The notes: generated from the letters alone by a model not told the origin. A stretch of 64,000 nucleotides of DNA from Natronosalvus hydrolyticus (GCA_025517525.1 JAOPJZ010000002.1:310001-374000), one strand, 5' to 3'; counted from the stretch's first letter, positions 8,903 to 18,285 are shown. Made by a program: numbers and translations.

Positions 8903-10573
8903 TCACCCTTCATACTCGATGCGGTCTTCGATTCCATCGGGAGTGAGGAGGATTCGCTGGCCCGTCTCGACGTTCTCGAGGGTGCGTTCGGTGCCGTCGG
9001 GCCAGACCACATGCAGTTCCTCTACCGTCTCGGCGTCACCCGTCCCGATGTGGAGCACACGCGAGTCCTGTGATTGGTAGTCAGCCCGGGCGTTGTGGAA
9101 TCGGTGAAGGGTTTCGCCGTCTACGGTGGCGGTAACCTCGGCGCCGATGGCAGTGTGATCGAGTGTCTCGGCCCCACCGACGACGATCTGGAGGCTGTTG
9201 CCCTGGTCGGCGTCATTGCGGTAGAGGCGATACCGATCGTCGTAGGTCGCGATGGCCACGTCGAGAGCGCCGTCGATCCGATAGTCCAACCGGGCGACGC
9301 CGCGGTCGTTACTGGGCTCTATCCCAATTTCTTCGACGTCCTGCTCGTAGAACTCGCCCCCATGCTGGACCCAGACCGCCGCCTGGGGACGCAGTGGATC
9401 TGCACGATCGAACCGCAGGAAGTCCTGGGTCCCCTGGAACACGTCGAGCTGACCGTCGCTGTCGAAATCCGCCAGCACGACAGCCCAGCCCCAACCGCCT
9501 TCGACGACGCCACGTTTCGATGCTTCGTCCACGAAGTTTCCATCACGATAAACCAGCAGGTTGTTTCCCTCAAGCCGATCGGTCCGGTGGTTGAAGTACG
9601 AGTCGACTAAATCTCGCTCGCGGTCGGTCAGTTCGCTAAGGCGATTCTCCTGGTACTTGATGTTCGTGATGAAGATCTCCGGTTGGCCGTCGCCGGTTAC
9701 GTCTCCGATCGTAGAGGACATCCCGTTTCGATCGGTCGCCTCTCCGAGGTACTCGCGCGTGAAGGTACCATCGCCCTGGTTGCGATACAGGACGTCGTTG
9801 TAGTAGTCGTTGGCGACGTGAATATCGGGGTTGCCGTTACCGGTGAGGTCCGCGAACGTTGTGGCCATGCTCCAGTGGGCGCCCTTTTGACCGGCCCCGA
9901 TTGCGGCGTCGTCGCGCTCGAAAGAGCCACAGTTCCCCCGATAGAGGGCATTGGGGTTCCCGTTGTCCTCGATGGCGTCCGGAGAGAGCCACCTCGCCGG
10001 TGCGTTTTCGGCCCACTCGCCGTAGTTGGCAACGAAGACGTCCAGACAGCCATCACCGTCGGCATCAGCGGCCGTGGCGGCGACGGGCACTGCAAACTCG
10101 TCGTCGAACCCAACGTCTCGCTCGACGAACTCCCCGCCCTCGTTCTCGAGGAAGACGGGGGTGTCACCGCGGCGCAAAAGAAGAAGATCCTGCCATCCGT
10201 CGTTGTCGTGATCGAGCCAGAGCGCACCCTGGACGCGTCCGTCGACGTCGGGAATCGCGTCGGTTTGCTCGAATCCATCTCCCGTATTCATAAGCAGGAT
10301 GGGACCGTCGCCCTCGTCGTCGCCGATGGCCAGGATATCCTCGCGAAGATTATTGGTGTAGTCCGCGACGTAGAGTCCGTCGTTGCCGTTGCCTACCTTG
10401 TGCTCGGACGACGCATATTCGAACCCGACGTCAGTCGCGACTTCGGAGAACGATAGCTCGGTCTCGGAGGGCAGATCTTCGTCCACTCCACCGAGGTCCG
10501 GCGGTACAGACACGACAAAGATGACACCTACTACCAGCAAGCCCAGGAGACCCGCAAGGACAACCAAACGCAT
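8903..10573 (-). CDS. CRTAC1-type FG-GAP/VCBS beta-propeller protein with ASPIC/UnbV domain (copy 2)
   Basis: A 556-residue tandem paralogue of the 7153-8829 product with the same order: N-terminal helix, FG-GAP/VCBS repeats with DxDxDG loops (DADGDGCLDVF, DLTGNGNPDIH, DFDSDGQLDVF), and an ASPIC/UnbV end (VVWPDGTERTLENV). The two copies are nearly identical through the early repeats and the C-terminal quarter. They differ clearly in the leader and around residues 180-200 and 300-390. This mosaic suggests a recent duplication kept partly homogeneous by gene conversion. Exported; function unknown. Confidence 0.9.
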   Translation of the reverse strand: MRLVVLAGLLGLLVVGVIFVVSVPPDLGGVDEDLPSETELSFSEVATDVGFEYASSEHKVGNGNDGLYVADYTNNLREDILAIGDDEGDGPILLMNTGDGFEQTDAIPDVDGRVQGALWLDHDNDGWQDLLLLRRGDTPVFLENEGGEFVERDVGFDDEFAVPVAATAADADGDGCLDVFVANYGEWAENAPARWLSPDAIEDNGNPNALYRGNCGSFERDDAAIGAGQKGAHWSMATTFADLTGNGNPDIHVANDYYNDVLYRNQGDGTFTREYLGEATDRNGMSSTIGDVTGDGQPEIFITNIKYQENRLSELTDRERDLVDSYFNHRTDRLEGNNLLVYRDGNFVDEASKRGVVEGGWGWAVVLADFDSDGQLDVFQGTQDFLRFDRADPLRPQAAVWVQHGGEFYEQDVEEIGIEPSNDRGVARLDYRIDGALDVAIATYDDRYRLYRNDADQGNSLQIVVGGAETLDHTAIGAEVTATVDGETLHRFHNARADYQSQDSRVLHIGTGDAETVEELHVVWPDGTERTLENVETGQRILLTPDGIEDRIEYEG

Positions 10574-10597
10574 GTTTCACAGACTACGTGGCCGAAC

Positions 10598-10605
10598 ACA
10601 TAAGC
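10598..10605 (-). promoter_or_regulatory. TATA-like box for CRTAC1 copy 2
   Basis: The minus-strand GCTTATGT is centred 28 nt before the ATG at 10573, matching a leaderless start. Confidence 0.4.
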
Positions 10606-10650
10606 GTATCGTACAATTCCCCCGTGTCGAAGGGTAATCACTAGTGGTCG

Positions 10651-10718
10651 GTCAAGCCTGAAGGTGTAAGCCGAACCGATAGCAGTTGTCTGGTTCGGTT
10701 CACACGTCGACGCTTGAC
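10651..10718. repeat. Palindromic intergenic element, family A copy 1
   Basis: The outer stem GTCAAGC (10651-10657) pairs with GCTTGAC (10712-10718). An inner stem, GTGTAAGCCGAACC (10664-10677), pairs with GGTTCGGTTCACAC (10692-10705) at 12 of 14 positions. GGGTACTAG follows directly. A related element lies at 12065-12132. The rest of the 443 bp spacer (10574-11016) holds only the two divergent promoters. Confidence 0.6.
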
Positions 10719-10985
10719 GGGGTACTAGTATCCTCCCAAACGTCGAGTGATACGTGGAAGCGTGCTAACCGAGATGTGTAACACGAAGCGGGAACGATTC
10801 CGGCCGTACCCTGCCGACTCTACGATCTGTTCACCCGATCAGACGCCCTTCCAGGACAGTCGTTATGACTTTCCCTCCATTCTCCTCGACAATCCACGCA
10901 GTCGACGAGGAACGATTCTGCCGACGCCTACTGACCGGCCGTGCAGACGGCGTCCATCCAAATAGCGTACTGAAATGAACCGGGG

Positions 10986-10993
10986 GATATTTG
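10986..10993 (+). promoter_or_regulatory. TATA-like box for the HEAT-repeat gene
   Basis: GATATTTG is centred 27 nt before the ATG at 11017. This favours that ATG over the in-frame ATG at 10975, which lies upstream of the box. Confidence 0.4.
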
Positions 10994-11016
10994 TTCTCGA
11001 AGACCAATGCCCTGAT

Positions 11017-11958
11017 ATGTCCAAGACGTCTCACCCTGTCAGGGACCTCTTTGAACAGTCCAAGGAGAACCCGGACGCCATCGATCTCGATGAAGTAGTC
11101 GAGTATCTCGATCACGAAGACTGGGGACAGGCTCGAGAGTGGGCACTCCAGACGATTACCCACGTATCGGCGGCTGACCCGGATCGCCTCGAGACCGTTA
11201 TCGACGACGTTCGACCGCACCTCGAAGACGAGTTCCTCGTGGCACAAAACACGGCAGCACTGCTGTTCGCTAGACAGGCTCGACACGATCCCGAGCCAGT
11301 TCGCAAGTCCGTCCCGGAGTTGCTCGCGTTACTGGATCAGGATCCACCGATCCTCCGCTTTCGGGCGGCTGGCGCACTCGCTCCGTTGCTGGCCGATTAC
11401 GTTGACGTCTTCGTCCCCCACACGGATCGACTCGTCGAGGTGCTCGTCGATTCCCCGACCGTCACGCTAGTTCCCGAGGATGAAGCGCTCGAAGATGTCG
11501 AAGCGGAGACGGTAGAGATGCTCCAGGAGCTCGCAAACGACCGAGAGGAACAGTACGAACGCGACCGCAAGCGCTCCCAGGGTGTTCGCGAATTCGCCGC
11601 CAACGCCATCGTCGAGGTCGCCGAGATAGAACCCAAAAGAGTTGCCCCCCACGTTCGAGTACTCGCCACCACGATCAACGACGACCGACCCATCGTCCGA
11701 ACCGCACTACTCGATACGATGGCCATCATCGCTCAGGACGACCCCGAGGCCGTTCAGCCGGCGATACCGGCCATTCGAGAGCGACTAAACGACGAGGTGG
11801 ATTACGTCCGGGCCCACGCTGTTCGGGCGCTCGGCTACGCCGAGGCCACTGAAGCCATCGAGGACCTCCGAGAGCTGGCTGGCCAGAATGTCGACGAAAA
11901 TCTCAGTGGACTGGCTGCAGATACGGCAGATTGGCTCGCCGACTGCCTCGAGGCGTAG
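11017..11958 (+). CDS. HEAT-repeat protein
   Basis: A 313-residue, all-alpha acidic soluble protein built of HEAT-like helical pairs. Recognisable units are at about 85-120 (PVRKSVPELLALLDQDPPIL), 195-230, 232-265 (PIVRTALLDTMAII) and 270-300 (VDYVRAHAVRALGYAEA). Such repeats form protein-binding solenoids. I cannot name a partner. No membrane segment or signal is visible. The start at 11017 is chosen from the TATA spacing. The gene is convergent with the opp operon, with a family A palindrome between the two. Confidence 0.8.
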   Translation: MSKTSHPVRDLFEQSKENPDAIDLDEVVEYLDHEDWGQAREWALQTITHVSAADPDRLETVIDDVRPHLEDEFLVAQNTAALLFARQARHDPEPVRKSVPELLALLDQDPPILRFRAAGALAPLLADYVDVFVPHTDRLVEVLVDSPTVTLVPEDEALEDVEAETVEMLQELANDREEQYERDRKRSQGVREFAANAIVEVAEIEPKRVAPHVRVLATTINDDRPIVRTALLDTMAIIAQDDPEAVQPAIPAIRERLNDEVDYVRAHAVRALGYAEATEAIEDLRELAGQNVDENLSGLAADTADWLADCLEA

Positions 11959-12064
11959 CTCCGAGCGCACAGCAGTGGCGGCCGTACGAAACCTGATTAT
12001 GCGTTTGGAGACAGTCGCAGAATAACATGACGAACACCCCAATTGTGGGGATCGCTGTTGGCTT

Positions 12065-12132
12065 CTCAACCCTGAACGGATGAGCCGAACCAATCGGTTC
12101 GGCTCACCCGACGACGTTTGGGAGGGTACTAG
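12065..12132. repeat. Palindromic intergenic element, family A copy 2; possible bidirectional terminator
   Basis: A perfect 11 bp inverted repeat, TGAGCCGAACC (12081-12091) and GGTTCGGCTCA (12096-12106), is followed by TTTGGGAGGGTACTAG. The final CTA is the stop codon of the ABC ATPase gene read on the minus strand. Upstream CTCAACCCTGAA and downstream GGGTACTAG match copy 1. The position between convergent genes fits termination. Confidence 0.6.
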
Positions 12133-13223
12133 TCGTCGGCTGCTTTGAACAGTTCTGCATCGGTGTCCTCGAGCTGTTGACTCGACCAGTACTCGTGGGT
12201 GTCGTCCTCCCGGAAGCACTGAACGGTGTGCAGCTCATCGTAGGTGTACTCGGGCGGGATCTGCTTCGTACAGGTTTCACGGGCCTCGGGACACCGCGTG
12301 TGGAACCGACATCCGGACGGCGGGTTCTTCGGATCCGGAATGTCGATCTTGCGCACAGGGGGTTCCCCACCGCCGCTTCCGGGATTGAGATCCGGCGTTG
12401 CCCACCGTAACACCTTCGTGTAGGGGTGCTGGGGATCGTTGATGATCTGCTCGGCAGGACCAACCTCGACGAGCTGGCCGAGGTACATCACCCCGATTCG
12501 CCCCCCGGCGTGGGCGGCGAAATAACGGGCGTTCGAGAGGTCGTGAGAGATGAACAGGAACGAAGTGTCGTAGCGCTTCTGGAGATCGAGCATCAGATCC
12601 ATCATCTCGACGCGTAACGAGACGTCGAGCGCGCTGATCGCCTCGTCGGCGAGGATCAGATCGGGGTCCATCAACAGCGCACGCACGAGCGCGACGCGTT
12701 GTTTCTCCCCGCCGGAAAGCTGGTGGGGATACCGTCCGGCGTAGTCTTCCGGTGGTGACATGCCCACCTCCTGGAGCATCGACAGTACCTCGCGACGGCG
12801 GTCGCCGGCGCTCATCTGGCTCTGCCAGCGCTTCAGTGGCACCTCGAGTATCTTCATCACTCGACGATTCGGATTCAGTGAGGATCCGGGGTCCTGATGG
12901 ATGATCTGCAGGGATCGCCGGATGTCGCCGAAGGGTATTTCAACGTCACCCCGGCCGTCCCGTGCGTTCCAGATGTCCTGGCCGCGGTAAGAGACGCTGC
13001 CGCCTGTGGGGCGCTGGAGTCCGATAGCGGTCTTGCCGAGTGTCGTCTTTCCACAGCCGGATTCGCCGACCAGTGCGACGACGTCCTGCTCGAAGACATC
13101 GAGCGAGACCCCGTCGACAGCGCGAACCACGTCGGGTTCGCTCCGGAAGTCGAACAGTCCAGTGCTCTCCTCGAAGTGAACCTCGACGTCCTCCATACTG
13201 AGGAGTGGTTCTTCACTGCTCAT
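12129..13223 (-). CDS. oppF: Opp/Dpp-type ABC importer ATPase, second (OppF-like), first cluster
   Basis: A 364-residue cytoplasmic ATPase. Walker A is GESGCGKTT, the signature is LSGGEKQRVALVRALL, and Walker B is DLILADEAISALD, followed by an H-loop (FISHDL). The C-terminal oligopeptide/dipeptide ABC motif with paired Cys (CRFHTRCPEARETC) may hold a metal cluster. Walker B reads ADEA where most relatives have DEP; the catalytic Glu is kept. It is the last gene of a five-gene minus-strand operon and overlaps the preceding ATPase gene by 4 bp. The family imports peptides, nickel or, often in archaea and Thermotogales, beta-linked oligosaccharides. The adjacent GH81 and GH3 genes favour a sugar. 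Confidence 0.92.
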   Translation of the reverse strand: MSSEEPLLSMEDVEVHFEESTGLFDFRSEPDVVRAVDGVSLDVFEQDVVALVGESGCGKTTLGKTAIGLQRPTGGSVSYRGQDIWNARDGRGDVEIPFGDIRRSLQIIHQDPGSSLNPNRRVMKILEVPLKRWQSQMSAGDRRREVLSMLQEVGMSPPEDYAGRYPHQLSGGEKQRVALVRALLMDPDLILADEAISALDVSLRVEMMDLMLDLQKRYDTSFLFISHDLSNARYFAAHAGGRIGVMYLGQLVEVGPAEQIINDPQHPYTKVLRWATPDLNPGSGGGEPPVRKIDIPDPKNPPSGCRFHTRCPEARETCTKQIPPEYTYDELHTVQCFREDDTHEYWSSQQLEDTDAELFKAADD

Positions 13224-14296
13224 GGCTCATCCTCCTGGACGACCGCCTGATCGTGTGTCAACGGGATCGCCTCCACCGCGTCGTCACAGTGGAAGCATGC
13301 GGCCACGTGTTCTTCTGTTATCTGCTGGTACTCGGGATCCGCCTCAACGCACCGATTATTCGCTACCGAACACCGCGGGTGGTACGAACAGCCCTTCGGC
13401 ACGTTCACAGGGTCAGGTGCCGACCCTTCGATAGGGCGCATCTCAGAGAGCGGCGCATCGAGGTTCGGTGTCGCGTTGAGCAGCGACCGCGTGTACGGGT
13501 GACCCGCATTCTGCAGGATCTCGTTGGTCGGTCCCTGCTCGATCAGTTCGAAGGCGTACATCACCGCCAATCGGTCCGAGAGCTCGGCGACCAGTGGCAG
13601 ATCGTGCGTGATGAACACCATCGTGAGATCGTATTTTTCTTTGAGTGACTCGAGCAGGGCGAGAATCGATCGCTGCATCAGCAGATCCAGCGCCGCGGTC
13701 GGCTCGTCCATTACGAGTACGTCCGGCTCGAGCAGAACCGACAGCGCGATCAGTGCGCGCTGGCGCATTCCACCGGAGAGTTCGTGTGGGTACGAGTCCA
13801 TCACGCGCTCGGATTCGAGATACAGATCCGAGAGGATCTGGTGTCCTCGCTCCATGCCTTCCTCGATGTCGAAGTCGTGGGCATCTAAGGTCTCCTCGAA
13901 GTGTCCACGGATGGACATCGTGGGGTTGAACGAGGTCATCGCGCCCTGGAAGACCATCGAGATGCTTTCCCAGCGAAGCTTTCTGAGCTCTTCGTCGCTG
14001 AGCGAGAGGACATCGATGGGGTCGCCGTTCTCGGGGTAGTACGTGATCGATCCGGAGAGGATGCCCGGATCGACGACGGCATCGAGAATTGCCGAGGCGA
14101 GCATCGACTTGCCGCTGCCACTCTCACCGACGATACCGAGGATCTCGCCGCGTTCGACCGTGAGGTTCACGTTGTCGAGGACGCGAGAGACGCCGCGGTC
14201 CATCTCGAAGACGACTTCGGCGTCTCGGATCTCGATAATCGGGTCGGATACGCCGTGCAGTTCGGTTTCCGAAGTGAATGTGTCGTTCAAACTCAT
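13220..14296 (-). CDS. oppD: Opp/Dpp-type ABC importer ATPase, first (OppD-like), first cluster
   Basis: A 358-residue ATPase. Walker A is GESGSGKSM, the signature [13 protein letters not shown], Walker B DVLVMDEPTAALD, and the H-loop FITHDLPLV. The C-terminal Opp motif GCSYHPRCSVANNRC contains its cysteines. It pairs with the OppF-like ATPase to drive the two permeases. It overlaps both neighbours by 4 bp, the usual ATGA-type coupling, so the five genes are almost certainly cotranscribed. Substrate not readable; inferred beta-glucan oligosaccharide from context. Confidence 0.92.
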   Translation of the reverse strand: MSLNDTFTSETELHGVSDPIIEIRDAEVVFEMDRGVSRVLDNVNLTVERGEILGIVGESGSGKSMLASAILDAVVDPGILSGSITYYPENGDPIDVLSLSDEELRKLRWESISMVFQGAMTSFNPTMSIRGHFEETLDAHDFDIEEGMERGHQILSDLYLESERVMDSYPHELSGGMRQRALIALSVLLEPDVLVMDEPTAALDLLMQRSILALLESLKEKYDLTMVFITHDLPLVAELSDRLAVMYAFELIEQGPTNEILQNAGHPYTRSLLNATPNLDAPLSEMRPIEGSAPDPVNVPKGCSYHPRCSVANNRCVEADPEYQQITEEHVAACFHCDDAVEAIPLTHDQAVVQEDEP

Positions 14297-15441
14297 TTTA
14301 CAGGCCCGTGGATCGTATCTTCGTCCTCCGCTTCACTCTTCGTTGCTCCCTCGTGGCGTGTTCGGACTCGCGGGTTGAACAGCCTGTCCGTCCCCTGGGA
14401 GAACAGGATGAACCCGAAGGAGACGATGACGACAGGCGCCATCGGTACCAGAAGGAGGTACATCCGCCCCGGTACCTCGAAGGCGCCCATGACGGCGTAT
14501 GCCATGTTCATCATCACTCCCCAGTTACCGATCCCATCGTATGAGAGCACCCCCAGGAAGTACAACGCGACACTTGCGTAGATCACTCCCCGTGCGGCGA
14601 ATGTGAAGTTGATCATGATGTACGGCATCAGATTTGGCAGGATATCCTTCCGCAGGATCCCCGACGTGCCGACGCCCATCGTCCGCGAAGCCTCGACGTA
14701 GGAGTGCTCACGGAGCGACAGGACCTGGGAGTGAATCGACCGTGCGAGGCCCGCCCACGCGTTGATGGAGAGAATAATCCCGAGCAAGAACGGATTCGTG
14801 GTATCGATAAGCGCGACGATTACGATCACCAGCGGCAACCCGGGAATCGTCATCGCGATATCGGTGAGGGTCATTAGTACCGTCTCGGTGTTTCCTCGCT
14901 TGTACCCGGCGGTGGTTCCGATGACAGTGGCAACCACCGTCACGAACACCCCTGCCGCGATGACCATCTGTATCATCTGGGGGGTCGCCCAGAAGATCCC
15001 CGAAAGCAGATCCCGCCCCATCATGTCAGTTCCCAGTGGGTACTGCCATGACTCGAAGGGGCGGAGGAAGCGTTCCGGTGCCTGCTGGGCCCGGGGCTCA
15101 CCGAGTTGCCAGGGCATTCCAACCGCGGCGAGTGCGCCGTTGAACCACTCGTAGCCGTGTCTGTGTAACGACGTGACCGCACCCATGAAGAAAAACAGGG
15201 AGATGATGATCATCCCTATCTTTGTCCGCCAGTCCGACCACGCGATCTTCGTCGGTTGAACGATCGACTCGTCGACCACTTCTGCGAACTGCTGGGTCCG
15301 GGTGACCTCGGTCACCTCGGTGTCGTCGAACATACGGGCCGTTTGCCCACCGTCCGAGAGAAGCCTGGAGGTGTACTCCGAGTCTCGACCGTCACTCGTC
15401 TCGTCGAACGCAGTATCGTCCTCAGTACGCTTCACCTTCAT
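14293..15441 (-). CDS. oppC: Opp/Dpp-type ABC permease (OppC-like), first cluster
   Basis: A 382-residue membrane permease. A cytoplasmic N-terminal stretch of about 75 residues precedes the first helix (near 80-100), and five more helices follow. The OppC landmark FILGTDMMGRDLLSGI is present here as YPLGTDMMGRD, near 155. The EAA-type loop that contacts the ATPases is SYVEASRTMGVGTSGILRKD. The frame opens with GTG at 15444; the ATG at 15441 is preferred. It overlaps the end of the OppB-like gene by about 20 bp. The C-terminus has a charged tail. N-terminal extensions like this are common in haloarchaeal OppC. Confidence 0.9.
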   Translation of the reverse strand: MKVKRTEDDTAFDETSDGRDSEYTSRLLSDGGQTARMFDDTEVTEVTRTQQFAEVVDESIVQPTKIAWSDWRTKIGMIIISLFFFMGAVTSLHRHGYEWFNGALAAVGMPWQLGEPRAQQAPERFLRPFESWQYPLGTDMMGRDLLSGIFWATPQMIQMVIAAGVFVTVVATVIGTTAGYKRGNTETVLMTLTDIAMTIPGLPLVIVIVALIDTTNPFLLGIILSINAWAGLARSIHSQVLSLREHSYVEASRTMGVGTSGILRKDILPNLMPYIMINFTFAARGVIYASVALYFLGVLSYDGIGNWGVMMNMAYAVMGAFEVPGRMYLLLVPMAPVVIVSFGFILFSQGTDRLFNPRVRTRHEGATKSEAEDEDTIHGPVK

Positions 15442-16453
15442 CACCCGATTTAATGCGTGGATCCAGTTTCCCGTAGGTCAGATCTCCAAACCAGATTGCA
15501 ACCACCATGGCTGCCGTGAGGACGATAAACGTCCCCATCATCAGTGGCATGTCGTTGGCTTCGATTGCCTCGAGCATCCAGTAGCCAACCCCATGATAGT
15601 TGAACAGTTGTTCCAGAATCACGGCTCCGCCGAACATGGTTCCGATGGAGATGATGAGCCAGGTGTAAAGCGGGAGGACGGCGTTACGACCCACGTATCG
15701 CAGAGCGATTCGTCGGTCAGGGAGTCCTCGAAGCCTCGCGACCCGGACGTAGTCCTCTCCAAGCGTCTGGATACTGTTCCCCCGCATCGCCAGTGCGGTC
15801 AGGCCATAGCCCGTGACGATGAACGAGAGCGCCGGAAGGAGCGCGTGCCTGAACGCACCCGAGACGAATTCGAACGTCAGGCCGACTGCGACGCCGTCCG
15901 GAAGCCGGTTTCGAGCCGGAATCATTTCGAGGAACAGGAAATCGCTGAACCCGATGTACTTGATGAACACCACCGCCGCGACGTAGTAGGGAATCGACGC
16001 GGCAACGATCGCCACAGCGGAGTTCGAGTAATCGAAGGCCGACTGCTCACGGTAAGCCATGATTGCGCCGAGCGCCAGGGCAAGAGCAAACATCCCGAAC
16101 GTCGCCAGCGACATCACCCAAATCGTCCACGGCAGCGCTCCGGCGATGATCGCGGAAACCTCTTCGCCGGATCGAACCCCGTACGTCGTCCCCAGATCTC
16201 CTTGCATGACGCTCATCATGTACTGGACGTACGCCTCTGTTATCGAGGCATCCGGGTCGATCATCAACATATCCTGGACCTGGCGACGGAGCATATCTCG
16301 GTTCTGAGCGAGATTCGGGTTCTGCTGAATCAGCTCAGCGACCACGATGTCCTCCGCGCTCCAGGGAAGCATTCGAACCATCACGAACGACAGCGTAACC
16401 ACTGCCCACAGCGTGAAAAGCGCCTGTCCTGCCCGTTTGAGGTGCCAGTTCAT
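15422..16453 (-). CDS. oppB: Opp/Dpp-type ABC permease (OppB-like), first cluster
   Basis: A 343-residue permease with six predicted membrane helices. The first (residues 8-30) is the typical OppB N-terminal anchor. The conserved GDLGTTYGVRSGEEV region is at about 90-105, and the EAA loop DYVRVARLRGLPDRRIALRY near 235-255. The end (DPRIKSGDEGEAY) matches the standard OppB terminus. It starts 7 bp after the binding-protein gene and overlaps the OppC-like gene, so it lies within a tight operon. Confidence 0.9.
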   Translation of the reverse strand: MNWHLKRAGQALFTLWAVVTLSFVMVRMLPWSAEDIVVAELIQQNPNLAQNRDMLRRQVQDMLMIDPDASITEAYVQYMMSVMQGDLGTTYGVRSGEEVSAIIAGALPWTIWVMSLATFGMFALALALGAIMAYREQSAFDYSNSAVAIVAASIPYYVAAVVFIKYIGFSDFLFLEMIPARNRLPDGVAVGLTFEFVSGAFRHALLPALSFIVTGYGLTALAMRGNSIQTLGEDYVRVARLRGLPDRRIALRYVGRNAVLPLYTWLIISIGTMFGGAVILEQLFNYHGVGYWMLEAIEANDMPLMMGTFIVLTAAMVVAIWFGDLTYGKLDPRIKSGDEGEAY

Positions 16454-16460
16454 GAAGTGC

Positions 16461-18260
16461 CTATCGTCCCGTACACTTCATTAGACCGGGGGTGTCAGCA
16501 CCTGAAAGCGAGTCCTCAGTCCGCGGAAGCTGGTACATCGGCCAGAACACCCGCATCCGTGGGTGATCGTCGACCTCGTCTGGGAACTCCCAGAACTCGC
16601 GGTCGATGAAGTGCTGCTCGTATTTTTCCATGACGACTATCATCGGCAGATCCTCGTTGACGAGTCGGGTGAGCTTTTCGACGAGCTCCTGGATCTCGTC
16701 CTCGTCCTGGCTAGATGCGAGTTTTGGAACCTCCTCACTGAGATCAATCTCCTCGCCCTCGAATTCGACCGTGTCGGGGTAATTGAACCACGAACCCGGC
16801 GGATGCTCCCTGTTGAGGAGTTTGTGACGAAGCGCGAAGAACGGGATGAACGCGTCGGTTCCCCAGTTGTGAGGGTAACAGAGGAGTTCGAAGTCGCCGC
16901 TCCCCATGAGTCCCCAGTACGCGCCACCGAGCGTGTTCAGGCTGGCCTCGAAACCGGCCTGAGAGAGATTGTCGACGACGGTGCTGGCACCGATAACCCA
17001 GTCGGACCAGCCCGCAGGGACGATGACCTCTGCAGGAACGTCGGCAGGTTCGAGCCCGACCTCGTCGAGCAGTTCGGCGGCGCGGTCGGGGTCGTGCTCG
17101 TACTGGTTGTATTCGTCGACGTAGTCCTCGCCCAGCCACCCCTCGTTGACGGCCTCTGGGAGCCCCGTGTAGGCGGGATGGTGTACCTTGGTGTCCGGGC
17201 CCACGTTCTGGATGACCGTTTCGCGGTCGAAGGAATGGGCGATGGCCTGGCGAACCTCCCGCTGGCCCAGTGCCCCCTCGTCGTGGTTGGGCGTCAGACC
17301 CATCCCAAACGCGCCGGGGATCTGGATCTGCTCGAGGGAGTCGGGGAACTGTCCAAGGACCCCGGGGCCGGCAAACAGGCTGATGATGCCGTCGAGTTCT
17401 TGCTCGATGAACGACTGATGGGCAGCCTGGTTGCTCCCTCGATTCCGCATCCGGTAGCCGCCCCAGTTGTAGTTGTCAGCGTGGGGGTGGCCCTCCTCGC
17501 GTGGTTTGAGCTGGTGATACGCGTCCGAGACGTCGTCGAGCTCGAACGGACCGCTCGGAATCGGCTCGTCGGCGTCGATGTCGACCGCAGAGACGTCGTC
17601 GTTTTCGGCCGCTTCCTCGAACTGAGCAGGCGGGTTGTTCGCGTAATTCCCGAGGATAGCCTGCTGGATGATATCCGGGTTCGCACCATCGGGATAGCGG
17701 AACGTGAGTTCGTAGTCGCCCGTTGCCTCGACCTCTTCGACGAAGTCGAAGGCTGCGGCCTCTCGTTCCTCGAGAATAGTCCACTGCACCATGAGGCTCT
17801 CGGCGTCGAGGGGAGTTCCGTCACCCCACTCGATGTCATCGCGTAATTGAATCGTCCCTTCCGTCCCGCCGAAGTCCCAGTCCTCGGCGAGTGCGGGAAC
17901 CCACTCGTCTGCAACGGTGTCATAGAGCGCGTAGGGCTCGTAGACGAGTTCGAGCTTCGAGGAGGTTCCGTCTGGGGCGTACGGATTGTAGGTGAATCCT
18001 TCGACGGGATTCCCGACTTCACACATATTGAAGTACACGTCGGGGTGATCCTCGTTGATGGCTTCGTCTACGCCGGCATCCCCATTGGTGTCGCCATTGG
18101 TATCGCCATTACCATCGTCCTGATCACCGGGGCTGTCATCGTCATCGTCGCCTCCCATACAGCCGGCGACTGCAGCAGCTCCGGTGGCACCTGTGAGCGT
18201 TACGAAAGTCCGTCTTGAGAGTACATCGCTGTAATCTCTCTGTGAGTGGCTGTCAGCCAT
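16461..18260 (-). CDS. Family 5 (Opp/Dpp) extracellular solute-binding Tat lipoprotein, first cluster
   Basis: A 599-residue surface lipoprotein. A Tat signal with SRRTFVTLTG (residues 15-24) ends in a lipobox whose Cys34 is in AGCMGG. An Asp/Asn/Gly-rich linker (about 38-65) tethers a family 5 binding domain. The start at 18260 is supported by a TATA box 28-32 nt upstream; the longer frame from 18287 would overlap that box. It heads the operon and would capture the ligand for the OppB/OppC permeases. Binding proteins of this family that sit beside beta-glucanases in archaea and Thermotogales bind cello- or laminari-oligosaccharides. Here that is inference from the neighbouring glycosidases. 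Confidence 0.9.
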   Translation of the reverse strand: MADSHSQRDYSDVLSRRTFVTLTGATGAAAVAGCMGGDDDDDSPGDQDDGNGDTNGDTNGDAGVDEAINEDHPDVYFNMCEVGNPVEGFTYNPYAPDGTSSKLELVYEPYALYDTVADEWVPALAEDWDFGGTEGTIQLRDDIEWGDGTPLDAESLMVQWTILEEREAAAFDFVEEVEATGDYELTFRYPDGANPDIIQQAILGNYANNPPAQFEEAAENDDVSAVDIDADEPIPSGPFELDDVSDAYHQLKPREEGHPHADNYNWGGYRMRNRGSNQAAHQSFIEQELDGIISLFAGPGVLGQFPDSLEQIQIPGAFGMGLTPNHDEGALGQREVRQAIAHSFDRETVIQNVGPDTKVHHPAYTGLPEAVNEGWLGEDYVDEYNQYEHDPDRAAELLDEVGLEPADVPAEVIVPAGWSDWVIGASTVVDNLSQAGFEASLNTLGGAYWGLMGSGDFELLCYPHNWGTDAFIPFFALRHKLLNREHPPGSWFNYPDTVEFEGEEIDLSEEVPKLASSQDEDEIQELVEKLTRLVNEDLPMIVVMEKYEQHFIDREFWEFPDEVDDHPRMRVFWPMYQLPRTEDSLSGADTPGLMKCTGR

Positions 18261-18285
18261 ACGAGTATCGATTTTTCTCCAACCC

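Noticed and set aside
15302-16609. 435-residue plus-strand open frame
   Set aside because: Antisense to the OppB-like gene. Product is Arg/His-rich, with no family resemblance.
16563-17846. 427-residue plus-strand open frame
   Set aside because: Antisense to the solute-binding lipoprotein, which has a clear Tat signal and domain.
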